From JACJWR01 sp963842975 (GTDB lineage: Bacteria; Actinomycetota; Actinomycetes; S36-B12; UBA10799), in NCBI GenBank assembly GCA_963842975.1, contig CAWJIH010000009.1, positions 434,001 to 498,000 on the forward strand: a stretch of DNA of 64,000 nt, written 5' to 3'. The notes below the pieces were generated by a model that saw only the letters and a program-made list of their open reading frames with translations, made no database searches and was not told the DNA's origin. This document shows positions 41,681-49,749 of the stretch, in pieces (position 1 is the stretch's first letter; the number at the start of each line of letters is the position of its first letter). The translations under genes were made by a program, and so were the position numbers.

Positions 41681-43492
41681 ATGGCAATAACAGTGACTGA
41701 CACCACTATCGTTGAGGCATCCTCGACGCGTTCTGGAGGCCTTTCTTCCATGCTGCTTCCTGAACTCAAGAAACTCGCTGGCCAACTGGGCATCAGTGGG
41801 GTCTCTGGAATGCGGAAAGCCGATCTGATTTCGGCTATCAGTGCCCGCCAAGGCGGATCGTCGGCCTCCAGATCGAACGCATCACGACCGCCGGCTGAGA
41901 CCCACACCAGTGCGCCGAAACGCCCCGAGTCGGCGAAATCGTCGGCCCCCCAGGAAACCACATCCAACTCTGAGCAAAGTCGGGAAACCGTGTCTGATCA
42001 GCCGTCGCAAAGCGGTCAGCAGGAGTCATCTGAGCGGGCCTCAAAGCCTGCGCAGCAAGGTTCGTCCGAGTCGAAGGACCAGCCTGCGCAGCAAGGTTCG
42101 TCTGAATCCAGGGACCAGCCTGCGCAGCAAGGTTCGTCCGAGTCGAAGGACCAATCCGAACAGCAGCGCCGCGAACAGCAGCCACGCCGCAATAGCGGCA
42201 ACGACGACGAACAGCGCACAGGCAATCGCAACCGCAGGCGTCGTCGTGGCCGTGATCGCAATCGCAACGACAACCGCGACAACCGCGAGAACCGGGGAAA
42301 TCGTCAGCGCGACTTAGACGCCGAGCCCGAGGTGGCCGACGGCGACGTGCTGGTGCCGATCTCCGGTGTGCTCGACGTCCTGGACAACTACGCCTTCGTG
42401 CGGACTAGTGGCTATCTTCCGGGTCCCAACGACGTCTACGTGTCGCTGTCGATGGTCCGTCGGCAGGGACTGCGCAAGGGCGACATCATCGTCGGTGCGA
42501 TCAAGCAGGTGCGCGAAGGGGAACAGCGCCAGAAGTTCAACCCGCTGGTGCGCATTGATCAAGTCAACGGACTTGAGCCGGCGCAGGCCCGGAATCGGGT
42601 GGACTTCTCCAAACTCACCCCGCTGTATCCGCAGGAGCGGTTGCGGCTGGAAAACGACCCCACGAACCTCACCACCCGCGTGATTGACCTCGTTGCGCCC
42701 ATTGGCAAGGGCCAACGTGGGCTGATCGTCTCGCCACCCAAAGCTGGCAAGACGATGGTGCTGCAGCGGATCGCGAACGCGATCACCGAGAACAACCCTG
42801 AGTGCCATCTGATGGTCGTGCTCGTTGACGAGCGGCCTGAGGAAGTCACCGACATGCAGCGGTCCGTGAAGGGTGAAGTAATCGCCTCCACCTTCGACCG
42901 CCCCGCGGAAGACCACACGACGGTTGCCGAACTCGCCATTGAGCGCGCCAAGCGACTGGTGGAAATGGGTATGGACGTCGTCGTGCTGCTCGATTCGATG
43001 ACCAGGCTCGGTCGTGCGTACAACCTCGCGGCGCCCGCGTCCGGCCGGATCCTTTCCGGTGGTGTCGACTCCGCCGCGCTGTACCCGCCGAAGAAGTTCT
43101 TCGGCGCGGCACGCAACATCGAAAACGGTGGTTCACTCACCATCCTCGCCACCGCGCTGGTGGACACCGGATCCCGGATGGACGAGGTGATCTTCGAGGA
43201 GTTCAAGGGCACCGGCAACATGGAGTTGAAGCTGGATCGCCGCCTAGCGGACAAGCGGATTTTCCCGGCTGTGGACGTTGAGGCCTCAGGCACTCGTAAA
43301 GAGGAACTGCTGCTGGCTCCGGACGAACTGAAGGTGGTCTGGAAGTTGCGGCGGGTGCTGCACGCACTTGACTCCTACCAGTCGATCGAACTGCTGTTGG
43401 GCAAGTTGCGCAAGACCAAGACCAACTACGAGTTCCTGATGCAGGTTGCCAAGACCACCCCTGGCTCCGACGACGTCCCCGGGGACACCTGA
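41681..43492 (+). CDS. rho: Transcription termination factor Rho
   Basis: The 603-residue hexameric RNA helicase terminates transcription. The N-terminal Rho-N helix-extended domain (LLPELKKLAGQLGI, about 27-40) is followed by a long actinobacterial insertion of about 150 residues, first Ser/Gln/Glu-rich with three 12-residue repeats, then an Arg/Asn/Asp-rich basic stretch (NRNRRRRRGRDRNRN). Then come the RNA-binding cold-shock domain (VLDVLDNYAFVRTSGYLPGP), Walker A PPKAGKTMVL (about 352-361) and the Q/R loops. The basic insertion in related proteins adds primary RNA affinity. The start has AAAGGAC 5 nt upstream. Confidence 0.97.
   Translation: MAITVTDTTIVEASSTRSGGLSSMLLPELKKLAGQLGISGVSGMRKADLISAISARQGGSSASRSNASRPPAETHTSAPKRPESAKSSAPQETTSNSEQSRETVSDQPSQSGQQESSERASKPAQQGSSESKDQPAQQGSSESRDQPAQQGSSESKDQSEQQRREQQPRRNSGNDDEQRTGNRNRRRRRGRDRNRNDNRDNRENRGNRQRDLDAEPEVADGDVLVPISGVLDVLDNYAFVRTSGYLPGPNDVYVSLSMVRRQGLRKGDIIVGAIKQVREGEQRQKFNPLVRIDQVNGLEPAQARNRVDFSKLTPLYPQERLRLENDPTNLTTRVIDLVAPIGKGQRGLIVSPPKAGKTMVLQRIANAITENNPECHLMVVLVDERPEEVTDMQRSVKGEVIASTFDRPAEDHTTVAELAIERAKRLVEMGMDVVVLLDSMTRLGRAYNLAAPASGRILSGGVDSAALYPPKKFFGAARNIENGGSLTILATALVDTGSRMDEVIFEEFKGTGNMELKLDRRLADKRIFPAVDVEASGTRKEELLLAPDELKVVWKLRRVLHALDSYQSIELLLGKLRKTKTNYEFLMQVAKTTPGSDDVPGDT
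42047..42154 (+). repeat. Three tandem 36-nt repeats inside rho
   Basis: Units at 42047-42082, 42083-42118 and 42119-42154 each encode a 12-residue block close to PAQQGSSESKDQ. They are nearly identical at DNA level, so the copy number probably varies between strains. They lengthen the disordered part of the Rho insertion domain without shifting the frame. Confidence 0.85.
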
Positions 43493-43584
43493 CCTGCCGC
43501 GTACCTGCGATACTTGACCTCCGGTTCTGCGGTTCACGCCATCCGGGCGACCCGCATTCCGACGATCCAAGGAGACAATCCAGC

Positions 43585-43803
43585 ATGAAGCCCGACATTC
43601 ACCCCGCCTACGGGGAGACAACCGTGACCTGCAGTTGCGGAAGCACCTTCGTCACCCGCAGCACCGCAAAGAACGGCGTGATCCACGCCGAGGTGTGCAG
43701 CGAGTGCCACCCCTTCTACACCGGCAAGCAGAAGATTCTCGACTCTGGTGGTCGGGTCGCGCGCTTCGAGAAGCGGTTCGGCAAGAAGACTGCGTCGAAG
43801 TAA
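43585..43803 (+). CDS. rpmE: 50S ribosomal protein L31
   Basis: The 72-residue protein is the zinc-binding (C+) form of L31: Cys residues at 16, 18, 38 and 41 (TCSCGS and CSECH) can bind one zinc. IHPAYGETTVTC and CHPFYTGKQKILDSGGRVARF are classic L31 sequence. It lies 92 nt after rho and its stop abuts the prfA GTG. A zinc-free paralogue, if any, is not in this window. Confidence 0.97.
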   Translation: MKPDIHPAYGETTVTCSCGSTFVTRSTAKNGVIHAEVCSECHPFYTGKQKILDSGGRVARFEKRFGKKTASK

Positions 43804-44877
43804 GTGTTTGAACGCTGCGACGAGTTGGTCGCCGAATACGACCAACTCGAGCAGCGCCTGGCTGATCCGGCCTTGCATGCCGATCAGGTGGAGGCACGGC
43901 GAGTGGGAAAGCGGCACGCCATGCTCCGCCCCACGGTGGAGACTTATCGGCGTTGGCTGCAACTCGGTGACGACCTTGGCGCTGCTGAGGAACTAGCGGA
44001 AGATGACGCTGCGTTCGCAGCCGAGGCCAAAGAACTCGCCGCTGTGCGCGCGCAGGTGGGTGACGACCTCGCCGCGTTGTTGGTGCCGAGAGACCCGCTG
44101 GATGACTCCGACGTGATCCTGGAGATCAAGGCGGGCGAAGGTGGGGAGGAATCGGCGCTGTTCGCGGGCGACCTCGCCCGCATGTATCAGCGCTACGCCG
44201 AGTCCCGTGGCTGGCGGATCGAAGTCATTGACGCCGTGGACAGCGATCTCGGCGGCTACAAGGACTTGGCCCTAGCCATCAAGTCAACTGGCATCCCACA
44301 GCCGGGCGACGCACCGTTTGCCCGGCTGAAATACGAAGGCGGCGTACACCGCGTGCAGCGGGTTCCGGTGACGGAGTCCCAGGGTCGAATCCACACCTCC
44401 GCCGCTGGCGTGCTGGTGTACCCAGAGACCGAAGACGTTGAGGTCGAAATTGACCTCAACGATGTTCGAGTTGACGTGTTTCGTTCCTCAGGCCCGGGGG
44501 GCCAAAGCGTGAACACCACCGATTCGGCAGTTCGATTGACCCATGTGCCCACTGGCATTGTGGTGAGCTGCCAGAACCAGAAGTCGCAACTGCAGAACAA
44601 GGAACAGGCCATGCGCATTCTGCGGGCTCGAATGGTGGCGGTTGCGGAGGAAAAGGCCGCCGAGGAAGCCTCCGCCATGCGCAAGTCGCAGGTGCGGACA
44701 GTCGACCGGTCCGAGCGGATCCGTACCTACAACTTCCCGGAAAATCGAATCGCCGACCACCGCACCGGCTTCAAGGCCTACAACCTCGATGCGGTGTTGG
44801 AAGGTGAACTCGACCCAGTGGTGCAATCCTGCATCGACGCCGACACCGCGACCCGGTTGGCAGGCGACCCGGAGTGA
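43804..44877 (+). CDS. prfA: Peptide chain release factor 1
   Basis: The 357-residue factor releases nascent peptides at UAA and UAG. The catalytic loop SSGPGGQSVNTTDSAVRLTH has GGQ at residues 232-234, and the preceding HRVQRVPVTESQGRIHTSAA block carries the codon-reading region. The start codon is GTG directly after the rpmE stop; the GAAG within the end of rpmE is the only ribosome site. Its Gln is the methylation target of the next gene product, PrmC, whose GTG overlaps the prfA stop. Confidence 0.97.
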   Translation: MFERCDELVAEYDQLEQRLADPALHADQVEARRVGKRHAMLRPTVETYRRWLQLGDDLGAAEELAEDDAAFAAEAKELAAVRAQVGDDLAALLVPRDPLDDSDVILEIKAGEGGEESALFAGDLARMYQRYAESRGWRIEVIDAVDSDLGGYKDLALAIKSTGIPQPGDAPFARLKYEGGVHRVQRVPVTESQGRIHTSAAGVLVYPETEDVEVEIDLNDVRVDVFRSSGPGGQSVNTTDSAVRLTHVPTGIVVSCQNQKSQLQNKEQAMRILRARMVAVAEEKAAEEASAMRKSQVRTVDRSERIRTYNFPENRIADHRTGFKAYNLDAVLEGELDPVVQSCIDADTATRLAGDPE

Positions 44878-45818
44878 CCCAGCGGTTGGCCGGTTCGCCG
44901 TCACAGTTGCGGCGGTCAGTTCGGGATCGACTCGCTGCGGCCGGCATCGTCTCGGCCCAGGCCGAAGCGACGCTGCTGATTTCGGATGTTCTCGGGGTTG
45001 AACCTTCGCGGTTGGTGTTGGCGGCGGATCCGGATGATGCGCAGTTGGCACGAATCCGGGAGTACACGGAGCGACGAGCACGTCGCGAGCCGCTGCAGCA
45101 CATCCTTGGCTGGGCCGGATTCCGTCGGCTCACGTTGGCCGTCGGCCCCGGGGTGTTCGTGCCCCGGCCGGAGACCGAGGTGCTGGTCGAGGAGTGTCTG
45201 TCGGCACTGCGCACCGGCGACAACGATGGCGACCTGGCGGCCGAATTGCGCAACCCCAGGGCTGTCGCAGTCGATCTCTGTGCGGGATCCGGGGCGGTGG
45301 CCTTGGCCCTGGCCGCGGAGTTTCCGGGTTCCCAGGTGTTCGCCGTGGAACGCGAAGAAGCTGCATTCGGCTGGCTCCAGCACAACATCGACAAGCATCA
45401 ACAGGTGCTGCGCGGTCGCGGCTCGCAGGTAGTTGGCGTCCACGCCGACGCTTGCCACGATCCGCTGCACTCGCTCAACGGGCGGGTTGACGTAGTGGCC
45501 AGCAACCCGCCCTACATCCCGGTCGACTGCGTGCCACGCGATCCCGAGGTTGCTTTGCACGACCCCCCAGCAGCACTGTACGGCGGCCGGGACGGGTTGG
45601 AGATTGTCCGGGAACTGATCATCACCGCCGCTCGGCTGCTTCGGCCTGGCGGGTTCGTGGCGATTGAGCATGGCGAAGAGCAAGGCGAAACCTACCGGCA
45701 CGGCGGCGTCCCCGGGCTCCTGCGTGAGTCCGGATGGTTCGACGATGTCCACGATGTGACCGATCTGGCCGGCCGCCCGCGGGTTGCCGTGGGTCGCAGG
45801 CGTTCCGCGACTGGTTAG
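44874..45818 (+). CDS. prmC: Release factor glutamine methyltransferase PrmC (HemK)
   Basis: The 314-residue enzyme N5-methylates the Gln of the GGQ motif in RF1/RF2 with S-adenosylmethionine. An N-terminal helical domain (SRLVLAADPDDAQLARI, HILGWAGFRRL) precedes the SAM-binding core with DLCAGSGAVALALAAEFPG (about 137-155) and the catalytic NPPY (N211) in VASNPPYIPVDC. It overlaps prfA by GTGA. Its end is 10 nt from the convergent tsaC stop. Confidence 0.95.
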   Translation: MTQRLAGSPSQLRRSVRDRLAAAGIVSAQAEATLLISDVLGVEPSRLVLAADPDDAQLARIREYTERRARREPLQHILGWAGFRRLTLAVGPGVFVPRPETEVLVEECLSALRTGDNDGDLAAELRNPRAVAVDLCAGSGAVALALAAEFPGSQVFAVEREEAAFGWLQHNIDKHQQVLRGRGSQVVGVHADACHDPLHSLNGRVDVVASNPPYIPVDCVPRDPEVALHDPPAALYGGRDGLEIVRELIITAARLLRPGGFVAIEHGEEQGETYRHGGVPGLLRESGWFDDVHDVTDLAGRPRVAVGRRRSATG

Positions 45819-45828
45819 GGCACCACTG

Positions 45829-46470
45829 CTAGGGCACCACAAGTTCCGGGCAGATGTGCCGCAGCCGATCGGTCGGGACCGAACCGGCGCGCAGCAACTG
45901 TGGCGGGGTCACGGCCACATTGACCACGGCTGACGACCGAGCCGGATCCATCGGCCCGGAATCGAGGTAAACCGCAATCGCATCGCCGAGTTGCGTTTCG
46001 GCTTCCGCACAGGTCAGCGGCACTGGCATGGCCGAGTAGTTCGCCCCGGTCGCGGCAAGTGGTCCGGTGGTGTCGAGTAAATCGAGCGCGACGGGGTGCA
46101 ACGGCATGCGGACAGCCACCGACGATTCCGGGTCGACGTCCCAAGCCAACGAGGGCTGCTGCCGGGCGATCAGTGTGAGTGGACCTGGCCAGAGCGCGGC
46201 GATTAGGTCTCGACCGGCTTGTGGCAGCGAGTAGGTGAGGGCGTCGACCACGGCTGGTGAGCCGATCAGGACCGGCAAAGCGGCGTCGCTTGGGCGCCCC
46301 TTTGCTGCGCGCAGTGCGGCGGTCGCGGATGCCCGGAAGGCATCGCAGGCAACCGCATATGCCGAATCGGTGGGGAAGACCACAAGTGCGCCGCGCTTGA
46401 TGGCGGCTGCTGCCGCGCCCAAGCCGGTGGCGCGGTCCTGGGGGTCCGTGCAGTCGTACCGCTGGCTCAT
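45829..46470 (-). CDS. tsaC: Threonylcarbamoyl-AMP synthase (Sua5/YrdC/TsaC family)
   Basis: The 213-residue protein makes threonylcarbamoyl-AMP from threonine, bicarbonate and ATP for t6A at position 37 of ANN-decoding tRNAs. Family features are GALVVFPTDSAYAVACDAF (about 28-46), KGRPSDAALPVLIGS, LWPGPLTLI and VAVRMPLHPVALDLL; the C-terminal Sua5 domain is absent, as in short TsaC. YAVA-D in place of the commoner YGLG-D is a modest deviation. ATG 46470 is chosen; ATG 46479 is nearly as good. It is divergent from glyA, the starts being about 35 nt apart. Confidence 0.9.
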   Translation of the reverse strand: MSQRYDCTDPQDRATGLGAAAAAIKRGALVVFPTDSAYAVACDAFRASATAALRAAKGRPSDAALPVLIGSPAVVDALTYSLPQAGRDLIAALWPGPLTLIARQQPSLAWDVDPESSVAVRMPLHPVALDLLDTTGPLAATGANYSAMPVPLTCAEAETQLGDAIAVYLDSGPMDPARSSAVVNVAVTPPQLLRAGSVPTDRLRHICPELVVP

Positions 46471-46492
46471 GGCGGCCATTCTTGCCCGTGCG

Positions 46493-46498
46493 TAGACT
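46493..46498 (+). promoter_or_regulatory. -10 box for glyA (leaderless)
   Basis: TAGACT, then 7 nt, then the glyA ATG at 46506. The whole divergent space to tsaC is only about 35 nt, so the two promoters must overlap each other's coding ends. Confidence 0.5.
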
Positions 46499-46505
46499 GA
46501 GCGCC

Positions 46506-47769
46506 ATGACAACCGTGCCATTTTGGGGTCCCGACTTTTCTGCGCTCGCGGCGGAAGATCCGGAGATCGCCGACATCCTCCTCGCCGAACTTGACCGGGC
46601 CCGCAGTGGCTTGCAGTTGATTGCCAGTGAGAACTTCACCTCACCTGCGGTGTTGGCGGCGCTGGGCTCCACCTTGAGCAACAAATACGCAGAGGGGTAC
46701 CCCGGCAAGCGCTACTACGGAGGTTGCGCCGAAGTCGACAAGGCCGAGCTCATCGGAATCGAGCGGGCCAAAAGCCCTGTTCGGGGCCGAGCACGCCAAC
46801 CTGCAGCCCCACAGCGGCGCCAGCGCTAACCTCGCGGTCTACGGGGCCTTCCTGCTTCCGGGGGACACGGTGCTGGCCATGAGTCTGCCCCACGGCGGCC
46901 ACTTGACTCACGGATCGAGAGTCAACTTCTCCGGCAAATGGTTCAACGTCGTCTCGTATGGCGTGCGCGAGGACGACGAACTGATCGACTACGACGAGGT
47001 GCGTAGCCTCGCGCTCACTCACCGACCCAAGATGATCATCGCTGGTGCGACGGCGTACTCCCGCCTGATCGATTTCGCCACCTTCCGGGAGATCGCCGAT
47101 GAGGTGGGGGCGATCCTCATGGTTGATGCGGCGCACTTCATCGGGCTGGTGGCAGGCAAGGCAATCCCGAGTCCCGTCCCGTACGCCGATGTGGTGTGTT
47201 TCACAACGCATAAGGTGCTGCGTGGACCTCGAGGCGGCATGATCCTGAGCCGGGCCGAGCACGCCGCCAAAATCGACAAGGCAGTCTTCCCGATGATGCA
47301 GGGCGGGCCCTTGATGCACGCAGTGGCCGCCAAGGCTGTCGCTCTATCCGAGGCCGCATCGCCGGGCTACCAGGCCTATGCCGCTCAGGTCATCGAGAAC
47401 GCACAGGCGTTGTCAGCTGCATTGGAAAGCCACGGGATGCGCGCGGTCAGCGGGGGTACCGACACCCACCTGGCCTTGATCGACGTGCGTGGTCTCGACG
47501 TGACGGGAGCCGAGGCCGAAGAGCGTTGCGACGCGGCCGGTATCACTTTGAACAAGAACGCCATCCCTTACGACCCACAGAAGCCGATGATCGCCTCCGG
47601 GATTCGCGTAGGTACACCGAGCGTCACCACGCAGGGGATGACCACGGCGGATATGGCCGAGGTCGGCGACCTCATCGCAGCCGCCATCACGGCACCGTCG
47701 ACTGCCCCCGAGATCGCCGAGCAGGTGCGCACATTGGTGGCACGCCACCCCGCCTACGATCGGACGTAG
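46506..47769 (+). CDS. glyA: Serine hydroxymethyltransferase (frameshifted in this sequence)
   Basis: The PLP enzyme interconverts serine and glycine with transfer of a one-carbon unit to tetrahydrofolate. The first frame encodes LQLIASENFTSPAVLAALGS and GYPGKRYYGGCAEVD. After IERAK the frame is lost in an A run 46770-46773; removing one A restores ALFGAEHANLQPHSGASANL and the rest, including SLPHGGHLTHG, and the PLP-lysine region TTHKVLRGPRGG (Lys near 235). The restored length is about 420 residues, normal. Since glyA is core metabolism and both halves are intact, a sequencing insertion is the simplest explanation. Confidence 0.9.
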
Positions 47770-47785
47770 CGGGAGCTCACGGCGT

Positions 47786-47791
47786 TAGCCT
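47786..47791 (+). promoter_or_regulatory. -10 box for wecA (leaderless)
   Basis: TAGCCT followed by 6 nt and the GTG at 47798, within the 28-nt gap after glyA. Confidence 0.45.
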
Positions 47792-47797
47792 GAGCCG

Positions 47798-48916
47798 GTG
47801 CGCGAATACCTGCTGTGCTTGTTCACAGCTGCGGCGGTGACGTACCTCACCATGCCGGTCGTGCGCCTGCTCGCCATCAAGGCCGGCGCCATGGCAGAGG
47901 TGCGCGACCGGGATGTGCACTCAACGCCAACTCCTCGGTGGGGTGGGCTGGGGATGTTGTTGGGTTTGTTGGCGGCTTTCCTGTTGGCCAGCAAACTGCC
48001 GATGATGCGAGCGGTATTCGAATCCTCGGACACGCCACGTGCCTTGCTCACCGGCGTTTTCGTGATCGTTCTGCTTGGCCTAGTCGACGACAAATGGGGT
48101 CTTGACCCGCCCGTCAAGCTTGCCGGCCAGGCGTTGGCAGCAGGACTCATGGCGTGGCAGGGCATTCAGATCGTATGGCTGCCCATCAATGGCACGTTGG
48201 TCTTGGATCCGTTGACCAGCACGGCGCTCACGACCCTTGTGATCATGATCACAATCAACGCCGTGAATTTCGTTGATGGCCTTGATGGGCTCGCGGGAGG
48301 CATCGTCGGCATCGCTTCGCTCGCCTTCTTCATCTACGCCTATCTGCTGAGCGTGGAGTTCGGTTTCCAGCGCGCCACACTGGCGACTTTGCTGACCGCC
48401 CTGCTCACAGGTATGTGCCTCGGATTCCTCCCGCACAACATCAATCCGGCCCGCATCTTCATGGGCGATACCGGGTCGATGCTCATCGGATTGATCCTCG
48501 GCGCGGCGATGATCACGCTGGTCGGCCGCCTCGACCCCAGCGCAGTCCAGGGCGTCACGCTATTCCCGGCATTGCTGCCGATCGTGCTGCCGCTGGCGGT
48601 GGTTGCGGTGCCCTTGATCGACGTGGTGCTGGCAGTCAGTCGACGGGCTCGTGCTGGCCAGAGTCCGTTCACCGCGGACAAGGGCCATCTGCACCACCGT
48701 CTGCTGGAGATGGGCCACTCACAGCGCCGTGCGGTGGGACTCATGTACGGATGGACGGCCCTGCTGGCCTTCACCGGAGTGTCGCTGGCTTTCATGAGCG
48801 TCGCAGTCTCGTCCACCCTCTTCATCATGGGCACGCTCGGGATGGTGCTGCTGGTGCGACATCGTGAGACCGCAGGGAGATATGCCACGAACGGGCCGAC
48901 GGGAGTCAACGCGTAG
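47798..48916 (+). CDS. wecA: Undecaprenyl-phosphate N-acetylglucosaminyl 1-phosphate transferase (WecA/Rfe-like)
   Basis: The 372-residue polytopic membrane protein of the MraY/WecA/TagO family transfers a sugar-1-phosphate from a UDP-sugar to the prenyl-phosphate carrier, starting wall polymer (arabinogalactan or teichoic acid) synthesis. It has about ten or eleven hydrophobic segments and the conserved cytoplasmic acidic motifs LVDDKWGLDPPVKL (about 89-102), NAVNFVDGLDGLAGG (about 152-166) and FMGDTGSM, with KGHLHHRLLEMG near the end. Position upstream of the atp operon matches Rv1302 of M. tuberculosis. GTG start is supported by the -10 box. Confidence 0.92.
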   Translation: MREYLLCLFTAAAVTYLTMPVVRLLAIKAGAMAEVRDRDVHSTPTPRWGGLGMLLGLLAAFLLASKLPMMRAVFESSDTPRALLTGVFVIVLLGLVDDKWGLDPPVKLAGQALAAGLMAWQGIQIVWLPINGTLVLDPLTSTALTTLVIMITINAVNFVDGLDGLAGGIVGIASLAFFIYAYLLSVEFGFQRATLATLLTALLTGMCLGFLPHNINPARIFMGDTGSMLIGLILGAAMITLVGRLDPSAVQGVTLFPALLPIVLPLAVVAVPLIDVVLAVSRRARAGQSPFTADKGHLHHRLLEMGHSQRRAVGLMYGWTALLAFTGVSLAFMSVAVSSTLFIMGTLGMVLLVRHRETAGRYATNGPTGVNA

Positions 48917-48919
48917 GCT
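48914..48919 (+). promoter_or_regulatory. -10 box for the AtpI-like gene (leaderless)
   Basis: TAGGCT overlaps the wecA stop and ends 8 nt before the ATG at 48928. It may be the head promoter of the ATP-synthase cluster. Confidence 0.45.
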
Positions 48920-48927
48920 GTGCACAC

Positions 48928-49416
48928 ATGGATGATGAGTACGCACGTCCCTCGACAATGCCCTCGGCCAGCGCGGAGTCTGATATCCGCCTGTTGATCC
49001 GAATACCGGCATTGGCGGCCAGCGCCGTCGGCGTTGTGGGCACCGTGATTGGTGGGGTTGTCTCGGGCGGAGCAGGTGTCCTCGCCGGGATCATGGCAAC
49101 CGTGATCGTCGTTGGCTTCTTCGCAGGTGGGCAGCTGCTCGTGGGACGGGTGTTGCGGACGAATCCCGCGATCGCGCTCAACGCCGGCCTGCTCGTGTAC
49201 CTCGTGCAGATTGCGGTGCTCTTCGGGTTGCTGCTGATTCTGCGTGACGCCACCTTCTTCGACCCTCGGGTGTTCGCGCTGACGATCGTTGCAGCCACAG
49301 TCGCTTGGCTGGCCGCCAGCGTTTTTGGCTACGCGCGCAGTCGCACCTTGTACGTAGACCCGGGTTCGGCGCCGCCTCAGCCAGGGTCCGGCACCTCTGC
49401 TGGTCCAACGCCGTGA
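48928..49416 (+). CDS. AtpI-like membrane protein upstream of the ATP synthase genes
   Basis: The 162-residue protein has four hydrophobic segments (about residues 29-51, 54-75, 89-111 and 120-141) and a Pro/Gly-rich C-terminal tail. Position and topology match Rv1303 and other AtpI/UncI-like proteins that assist c-ring assembly or ion supply for ATP synthase. Sequence alone is weakly conserved in this family, so the call leans on context. It is preceded by a -10 box that overlaps the wecA stop. Confidence 0.65.
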   Translation: MDDEYARPSTMPSASAESDIRLLIRIPALAASAVGVVGTVIGGVVSGGAGVLAGIMATVIVVGFFAGGQLLVGRVLRTNPAIALNAGLLVYLVQIAVLFGLLLILRDATFFDPRVFALTIVAATVAWLAASVFGYARSRTLYVDPGSAPPQPGSGTSAGPTP

Positions 49417-49457
49417 CTTGCCGCATGCCTGGCTTCGGCCCGGAACGACTGGGCTGG

Positions 49458-49463
49458 TAGGTT
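49458..49463 (+). promoter_or_regulatory. -10 box for the AtpZ-like gene
   Basis: TAGGTT lies 9 nt before the ATG at 49473, suggesting a second, leaderless entry to the atp cluster. Confidence 0.35.
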
Positions 49464-49472
49464 ACAAGCGCA

Positions 49473-49730
49473 ATGGCGACCTCGGCTCAGATGAACGAAA
49501 AAGACCGAACGATGGCAGATTCCGCCGTGATGATCGTGAGCAATATCATCGCCGGGATTGTCCTCTACACGGGAATCGGCTGGTTGCTCAGCCTGTGGCT
49601 GGGAAATCAGACACTGCTCATGGCCCTGGGAGCGATTGTCGGTACTGTCCTCAGTCTCATTCTGGTGTTCGTGCGTCTCCCGCGCGAGCAGCAGGCGGAC
49701 GACAATCTCGGCAAGAATCGACCGGTTTAA
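49473..49730 (+). CDS. AtpZ-like small membrane protein
   Basis: The 85-residue protein has two hydrophobic helices (about 20-41 and 46-66: IVSNIIAGIVLYTGIGWLLS then TLLMALGAIVGTVLSLILVF) and a charged tail. It resembles the AtpZ/AtpI family of two-helix proteins coded just before atpB, reported to form Mg/Ca channels or to help c-ring assembly. It ends 19 nt before atpB. A later in-frame ATG (49512) is possible but the upstream -10 supports 49473. Confidence 0.7.
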   Translation: MATSAQMNEKDRTMADSAVMIVSNIIAGIVLYTGIGWLLSLWLGNQTLLMALGAIVGTVLSLILVFVRLPREQQADDNLGKNRPV

Positions 49731-49749
49731 TGAAGAACGGAGGCGGGTC

